From positions 866,278-876,317 of the forward strand of contig MU646338.1 of the NCBI GenBank assembly GCA_026770585.1: a stretch of 10,040 nucleotides of DNA, read 5' to 3'. Shown here one piece after another: positions 6,781 to 10,040 of the stretch (position 1 is the stretch's first letter; each line of letters opens with the position of its first letter). The translations under genes and the position numbers were made by a program. The stretch comes from Baffinella frigidus. Taxonomy: Eukaryota > Cryptophyceae > Cryptomonadales > Baffinellaceae. The notes beneath the pieces are model-generated. The model did not search any database, was not told the DNA's origin, and was given only the letters and a program-made list of their open reading frames with translations.

Positions 6781-6810
6781 AATTTACACCATAAACCCTA
6801 CACCACTAAA
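6781..6810 (+). repeat. Short CCCTAAA-like tract
   Basis: ATTTACACCATAAACCCTAC resembles TTCCACACCATAAACCCTAA at 7073. The two flank foldback 3 at similar distances, along with a (A/G)TGACGATTGATTATTT-like pair at 6845 and 7034. Confidence 0.55.
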
Positions 6811-6869
6811 CAGCAGGGCACGCGCCCTTCGAACTCCACGCGCGGTGACGATGGATGATTTCATCCGGA

Positions 6870-7011
6870 CGAGTATTCATAATGAATACGATTTCGGGGA
6901 TCTCCGATTCGATTTTGGTGTATCTTGAGGCTTTCAATACAGTCTAGATAGACGACTGTCTTATTTATACCCCTTAAGATACACCAAAATCGTATTCATT
7001 ATGAATACTCG
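6870..7011. mobile_element. Foldback 3, same family as foldback 5
   Basis: Left arm 6870-6926 and right arm 6976-7011 begin CGAGTATTCATAATGAATAC and its complement. The left arm has a 21-bp insertion (6889-6909) that splits it into two matching segments. Outer flanks TCATCCGGA...ATTAGATTCTC match those of foldback 5. No coding capacity. Confidence 0.75.
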
Positions 7012-7078
7012 GCGGGATTAGATTCTCACACCCAATGACGATTGATTATTTTCACACCGCGGTGCCGACGATTTCCAC

Positions 7079-7122
7079 ACCATAAACCCTAAACCCTAAT
7101 CCCTAAACCCTAAACCCTAAAT
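7079..7122 (+). repeat. Interstitial CCCTAAA tract upstream of an exon
   Basis: About six copies of CCCTAAA, with one CCCTAAT. It ends three bases before the AG that precedes the next UBE3D-like exon. CTAAA in each unit is close to a branch-point consensus (CTRAY), and the CCC runs could act as a pyrimidine tract, so the telomeric repeat may form the acceptor region. That role is inference. Confidence 0.9.
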
Positions 7123-7125
7123 CAG

Positions 7126-7195
7126 GTGGCGGAGATGTGGATGTGCCACGAGGACTTTGCGTGCGCATCTCCTATGTCGAAAATCACTCCCGCAG
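7126..7195 (+). CDS. UBE3D: UBE3D-like protein, exon 4 (W-x-C-H motif)
   Basis: Read in phase 0 after ATCAG, 70 nt gives V-A-E-M-W-M-C-H-E-D-F-A-C-A-S-P-M-S-K-I and then T-P-A with one base left over. Joined to exon 3 the text runs F-W-H-E then V-A-E-M-W-M-C-H-E-D, matching the family's LPLPSxxW...WxCHxDP order. The WxCH motif carries the conserved Cys and His. A donor GTTGAA follows at 7196. Upstream is the telomeric tract, downstream is foldback 4. The match was found by eye; transcript data would settle it. Confidence 0.65.
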
Positions 7196-7225
7196 GTTGA
7201 ATAATCGCCCCACAAATTAATAGAG

Positions 7226-7389
7226 ACGCACCCCAGGATGAGTTTTGTAAAGTAGCTCGTTTCTGGTACAAATTATAAAACAAAACCAATTTGAAACTCC
7301 ACAAACATCCAGTTCCTTTTTAAATGAGGGTTTGTTTTATAATTTGTACCAGAAACGAGCTACTTTACAAAACTCATCCTGGGGTGCGT
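7226..7389. mobile_element. Foldback 4, near-perfect 61/62-bp arms
   Basis: Left arm 7226-7287 and right arm 7329-7389 are inverted copies with a single one-base length difference over about 62 bp, around a 41-bp loop. Low divergence implies a young element. The arms start ACGCACCCCAGGATGAG. Direct copies of GAAAATC(A/G)CTCCCGCAGGTTG lie outside both arms (7179 and 7445). Confidence 0.85.
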
Positions 7390-7408
7390 TACTATGAAAA
7401 TACGCTCC

Positions 7409-7546
7409 TGATAGCTCCAATGGCTCCAATGGACACCCCCAGACGAAAATCGCTCCCGCAGGTTGCAGACACGATCCAGTGGTTCCAATAGCTCCAATAG
7501 CTCCAACAGCTCCAACAGCTCCCATAGCTACAATAGCTACAATATA
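7409..7546 (+). repeat. 9-bp minisatellite AGCTCCAA(T/C)
   Basis: Units of AGCTCCAAT or AGCTCCAAC run through 7409-7435 and 7480-7546, drifting to AGCTACAAT at the end. Minus-strand frames over them give Trp/Ser/Gly runs that are artefacts. A diverged stretch of the same repeat is at 6317-6352. Confidence 0.8.
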
Positions 7547-7615
7547 ACCCCCATGACACCTTCACGTGTGAGAAGTCAGCGAAGGCGCCCTGCATTGCAA
7601 CTACCCTGCAAAAAA

Positions 7616-7748
7616 TCCCCTAAACCCTAAACCCTAAACCCTAAACCCTAAACCCTAAACCCTAGAACCTATACCCTAAACCCTAAACCCTAAACCCTGA
7701 ACCCTAAACCCTAAACTCTCAACCCTGAACCCTAAACCCTGAACACTA
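7616..7748 (+). repeat. Long interstitial CCCTAAA array
   Basis: Roughly eighteen units, mostly CCCTAAA, with CCCTGAA variants and one CTCTCAA near the end. This is the longest telomere-type tract in the window. Confidence 0.93.
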
Positions 7749-7886
7749 GACCATAATCCCCAATGTCTGTCGCTGCGACACGCTGCGTGGGGAAATCATG
7801 TTGCCCATCTCCACGGACCAATCCCCCATGCTCTCACCGACCCCCCCCCTCTGAAGTGATCCATTTTCATCGTTTGATCATCACCA

Positions 7887-8171
7887 AATTTGTACCAAAT
7901 CGGTAAACCCTTGTGCGAATCCGCCGGACCCAATATTTGATGATAGTTCACTCGAGAGGACGCATGGGTAGAAATCAGACATTTGAAGAAATCAGGTATT
8001 AGAGTTGTATTTTATGTTGGAGGACTGTTGGCTGAGACTCCCCCGGGGAGTCTCATATTTGTTGTTGGAGGACTGAGACTCCCCCACGCGGGGGAGTCCC
8101 AGCCCCCCGATTTGCACCGAATCGGTAAACACTTGTGCGAATCGGCCGGGCCCAATATTTCATGATAGTTC
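7887..8171 (+). repeat. Pair of ~65-bp direct repeats
   Basis: AATCGGTAAACCCTTGTGCG and AATCGGTAAACACTTGTGCG identify the pair. Each continues into CCCAATATTT(G/C)ATGATAGTTCA. Copy A is about 7887-7951 and copy B about 8109-8171. Confidence 0.85.
8034..8098. repeat. Two hairpins with a GACTCCCC stem
   Basis: The first (8034-8054) is GAGACTCCCC, a central C, then the exact complement. The second (8077-8098) is GACTCCCCC, ACGC loop, then the complement. Both follow GGAGGACTG. A third GAGACTCCCCCACG at about 8193 has lost its right arm. Confidence 0.85.
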
Positions 8172-8223
8172 ATCTCAGATAACTGATGGCTGAGACTCCC
8201 CCACGTGGTGCTTGGTGGTGCAG

Positions 8224-8261
8224 ATCTCAGGCCGCGCGTCGGTGACTGTCTCTACAACCAG
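8224..8261 (+). CDS. UBE3D: UBE3D-like protein, exon 5
   Basis: After GGTGCAG, two bases (AT) complete the codon begun at the end of exon 4. The frame then reads L-R-P-R-V-G-D-C-L-Y-N-Q up to a GTGCGC donor at 8262. It resembles the I-G-D-S-x-x-L-V segment that follows the WxCH motif in UBE3D. If a donor at 8284 (GTAGGG) is used instead, the exon extends to 8283 and leaves one base over, which fits the phase of the next exon. The exon is short and is supported mainly by phase and motif order. Confidence 0.5.
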
Positions 8262-8283
8262 GTGCGCCATAGACCGCTCGGGT

Positions 8284-8480
8284 GTAGGGTTGATGGTTTC
8301 GGGTTTAGTGGTTTAGTAGTTTGGTAGTTTAGTGGTTTGCAAACCACTAAACCGGTTTGATATCTAAAGGTTTGATATTTAGTGGTTTAGGGGTCAGGGT
8401 TAAGGGTGTAGCCTTCCCCAACCCTTCGGGTTTAGTGGGTGAGGGTGCATGTTTAGTGGTTTAGGGTGTAGGGATTGGGG
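8284..8480 (-). repeat. Degenerate reversed telomere-like tract
   Basis: GGTTTAGTGG, GTAGTTTGG and GGTTTAGGG variants read as the complement of CCCTAAA. A perfect 26-bp palindrome lies inside (8327-8352), GTTTAGTGGTTTG and its complement, where two opposed copies meet. Confidence 0.75.
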
Positions 8481-8737
8481 TACAGCCCTCCCCACCCTTC
8501 CGCACCACGCATGCACCACTGACGCACCTGATTCCATCTCCCAGCAGCACTCACCTAATTCATGAAAAAGAGGGGAGAAACGTGCGCTTATTACAGATCG
8601 AACCCGACATGGCCACCATGTATTCCCTTCTGTGAAGGCGCCTTCATGACTAGGACCTCAACGCCAAAACAACTCTGCCTGCGCTGACAATGACAACCCC
8701 ATGATTCGGCTCCATGGCCTAGGGTCCAGGCACCCCA

Positions 8738-8806
8738 AATCCTAAACAATCAACCCTGACCCCTAAACCCTACTCCCTAAACCCTAAACTTCAAACCCTA
8801 ACCCAG
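8738..8806 (+). repeat. Degenerate CCCTAAA tract
   Basis: Units CCCTAAA, CCCTGA, CCCTACT and TCAAACCCTAACCC. A shorter tract is at 9155-9170. Confidence 0.8.
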
Positions 8807-8966
8807 CACACGATGATGATGCACGGGGCAGACTCTGTGCCAGGAGCGCTCAAATGGGCCCCCGCGCAGCCATCCCCAGGTCCACTTCCTAGGCCTCTTT
8901 TCCTAGCTCTGTCTCACTCTGATGTAATTTGGCGAGACCGGGCACGTTTTCTCGCCGAAGTTCACG

Positions 8967-9066
8967 GAAACCTGAGTGTCAACTTCGGAATAGTTGACCG
9001 TGAAACCTGAGTGTCAACTTCGGAATAGCCGACCGTGAAACCTGAGCGTAAACTTCGGGATAGTCT
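8967..9066 (+). repeat. 35-bp tandem repeat, about 2.9 copies
   Basis: GAAACCTGAG(T/C)GT(C/A)AACTTCGG starts at 8967, 9002 and 9037. The first copy has a complementary CCGAAGTT upstream at 8955, so a hairpin with AACTTCGG is possible. Confidence 0.88.
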
Positions 9067-9270
9067 GTCAACCTGCCAGGCGCGCTCCGATAGGCCCCCG
9101 GGCAGTGATCCGCAGGGGGCGCGCCTGCTCGAGCAGCGCGGGGGTGACGACCACCCTACACCCTAAACCCTCCGGTGGTCAGAGTTCTCAAAGGCGTGAC
9201 GATCTCGGTTAAGGGTTTAGCCTTCCCCAACCCTTCCAGGTCCACCCAGCCCCCTCTCGCGTGCCGGGGA

Positions 9271-9426
9271 TCTCATCCGGACGAGTATGTGAGTCAAATA
9301 CGATTTCTAGGACCTATCAACAAAAATTACTACACAATTGGTTCATAAAAGTAATAGTAAAACCTGGTGTGTAGTAAAATTCGTTACCAAGATCGTATTT
9401 GACGCAAATACTCGCCGCGATTAGAT
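9271..9426. mobile_element. Foldback 5 with nested inner core
   Basis: Outer arms 9282-9304 and 9392-9414, CGAGTATGTGAGTCAAATAC and complement, differ at two of 23 bases. An inner inverted pair, ATTACTACACA at 9326-9336 and TGTGTAGTAA at 9368-9377, matches the core of foldback 6. Flanks TCTCATCCGGA and ATTAGATCTCA match foldback 3. Confidence 0.75.
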
Positions 9427-9695
9427 CTCAACGCCCCATCTGCGTCGCTCGCCCTTTGTTTTTTGGATACCGATACACTCACGAAATCCAGTGTGTATCA
9501 TCCCCAGGTCCACCTTCTTGGCATCTTCCTAGCTTTGTCTCGGTCCGATTTGGTCTCGCCATTTGGGCGGGAACGGGCACGTTTTCTCACCGAAGTTGAC
9601 GGGTTTGTACCGCGAAACCTGAGTGTCAAGCCTCCTCTCGCGTGCCGGGGCGGTGGGATCTGCGTCACTTGCCATCTGTTGTCGCTGCGGGCAAA

Positions 9696-9764
9696 TTGCA
9701 TGTTGCTGCAAAATGCGACCCGGCGCATTGCAAAATGCGACCCCGGCGCATTGCATGTTGCTGC
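9696..9764 (+). repeat. Nested short repeats, TGCAAAATGCGACCC type
   Basis: Two tandem units of CAAAATGCGACCCGGCGCAT (about 22-23 bp) are flanked by direct copies of TTGCATGTTGCTGC at 9696-9709 and 9751-9764. Each unit contains the hairpin AATGCG...CGCATT. Confidence 0.8.
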
Positions 9765-9778
9765 GCACACGTACTCTC

Positions 9779-9905
9779 ATCCAGGAACAAGTATTTTTCT
9801 TTCAAAAAATCTGCACGAAAACTACTACACACTCGCTTCGGACGTGACCCGTCGTGTAGTAATATTCATTGACAGATTTTAAAAGAAAAACACTTGTTCC
9901 TGGAT
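9779..9905. mobile_element. Foldback 6
   Basis: Left arm 9779-9831 and right arm 9854-9905 are inverted copies starting ATCCAGGAACAAGT, with moderate divergence inward. The inner ACTACTACACA...GTGTAGTAATATT core matches foldback 5, and the TCTCATCC start followed by AGTAT also matches. It ends 28 bp before exon 6 of the UBE3D-like gene. Confidence 0.78.
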
Positions 9906-9933
9906 TAACTCCCCTGACGCCCCGCGCCTGCAG

Positions 9934-10040
9934 GTGGGATGGGGCTCCCCGGGGGGCTGTGGCGAGGCGTATGCTGCGCGCGGTGCGAGTCGCGCCTTGG
10001 GGAGGGCATCGTCGAGGCGTCTGTCGAGGGGGGTGGGGGG
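9934..10040 (+). CDS. UBE3D: UBE3D-like protein, exon 6 (second CxxC), partial
   Basis: After CCTGCAG at 9933 two bases (GT) complete a codon and the frame reads G-M-G-L-P-G-G-L-W-R-G-V-C-C-A-R-C-E-S-R and L-G-E, then G-I-V-E-A-S-V-E, open to the window edge. V-x-C-x-x-C-x-x-x-L-G-E (here C-C-A-R-C-E-S-R-L-G-E) is the second zinc pair of the UBE3D family (human has CKRCKVMLGE). That makes the gene continue past this window. A G/C-rich codon bias like exons 1-3 supports it. Phase 1 is required upstream, which fits the alternative donor at 8284 or a missing exon. Confidence 0.62.
   Translation, partial: MGWGSPGGCGEAYAARGASRALGRASSRRLSRGVG

Larger units (their letters stand above)
6228..7125 (+). 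other. Repeat-filled intron (898 nt) of the UBE3D-like gene
   Basis: It begins GTTCCC after W-H-E and ends ATCAG before the next exon, phase 0 on both sides. It contains a degenerate AGCTCCAATA tract, a duplicated block (6396-6730), a run of 10 or more G, two CCCTAAA tracts and foldback 3. No other gene was recognised. The donor is non-consensus after GT, as are most donors inferred here. Confidence 0.6.
7196..8223 (+). other. Repeat-filled intron (1028 nt)
   Basis: Begins GTTGAA and ends GGTGCAG, phase 1 on both sides. It contains foldback 4, a second copy of the exon-4 end and donor (7442-7463), a 9-bp minisatellite, the longest CCCTAAA array in the window, and paired direct repeats (7887 and 8109). 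Positions 7750-7860 show nothing I recognise. Confidence 0.55.
8401..9238 (+). repeat. Dispersed pair GGTTAAGGG...CCTTCCCCAACCCTTC
   Basis: GGTTAAGGGTGTAGCCTTCC at about 8399 and GGTTAAGGGTTTAGCCTTCC at about 9208 are followed by CCAACCCTTC in both. A further diverged copy, GCCCTCCCCACCCTTC, is at about 8484. Confidence 0.65.
8877..9633 (+). repeat. Pair of ~130-bp dispersed repeats
   Basis: Copy A (8877-9018) and copy B (9503-9633) both start CAGGTCCAC(T/C)TTC, contain CGGGCACGTTTTCTC(G/A)CCGAAGTT, and end GAAACCTGAGTGTCAA. Copy A expands its end into the 35-bp tandem array. Confidence 0.8.
8262..9933 (+). other. Repeat-filled intron(s), ~1.7 kb
   Basis: From exon 5 to exon 6. Contains reversed telomere-like tracts, a 35-bp tandem repeat, a dispersed repeat pair and foldbacks 5 and 6. 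If the donor at 8262 is used, the phases do not match, so a small exon may be missing here. Positions 8540-8735 hold nothing that I recognise. End features CCCCTGACG (branch-like) and CGCGCCTGCAG look like an acceptor. Confidence 0.5.

Noticed and set aside
8034-8098. Rho-independent terminators
   Set aside because: Stems are strong but there is no T tract and the context is eukaryotic intron sequence.
9463-9882. 139-codon plus-strand frame
   Set aside because: Built from dispersed repeat copy B, nested short repeats and foldback 6; no family resemblance.

Overview
This window looks like eukaryotic nuclear DNA, subtelomeric or subtelomere-derived. It holds many tracts of telomere-type repeat: CCCTCAA at the left edge, CCCTAAA (the plant, algal and alveolate type) at about six internal sites, and the inverse orientation at two. 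It has intron-split genes, microsatellites, foldback elements and diverged direct repeats, but no bacterial operons, no ribosome-binding-site logic and no long uninterrupted genes. A GC-rich alga or other protist with short introns fits best. The species cannot be fixed from sequence alone.

Layout. Positions 1-2480 are a repeat field containing relics of coding exons: one open exon-like block (335-430), a decayed second copy (591-636), and an array of about seven copies of another exon-like block (899-2153) whose last copy carries a 98-103 bp internal tandem duplication. Positions 2480-4440 are repeats: an inverted telomere-like tract, a foldback, a 68 bp tandem duplication, GA microsatellites and a three-copy dispersed repeat. 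Two divergent genes sit in the middle, separated by 228 bp (5292-5519). On the minus strand, from 5291 leftwards, are exons resembling the N-terminal domain of an ATP-dependent DNA ligase, closest to the ligase IV type used in non-homologous end joining. They contain a one-base frameshift, and no catalytic KxDG motif was found in the window.

On the plus strand, from 5520, is a gene of the HECT_2/UBE3D family (E2-binding ubiquitin-protein ligase). It can be followed through at least six exons to the right edge. The first three are close together (5520-6227). Three more lie as islands at 7126-7195, 8224-8261 and 9934-10040, separated by introns of about 0.9, 1.0 and 1.7 kb. Those introns are built of telomeric repeats, foldback elements and minisatellites. 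Exon phases match at the first two large junctions, and the conserved Cys, His and LPLPS motifs appear in the family order. This gene is the main result of the reading: much of the apparent junk from 6228 to 9933 is intron.

Six foldback (MITE-like) elements occur at 1222-1388, 2892-3012, 6870-7011, 7226-7389, 9271-9426 and 9779-9905. The third and fifth share ends, the fifth and sixth share a short terminal motif and an inner core, and each of the three large introns holds at least one. The two genes have no obvious functional link beyond a shared promoter region; the ligase would act in DNA repair and the HECT_2 protein in ubiquitin transfer.
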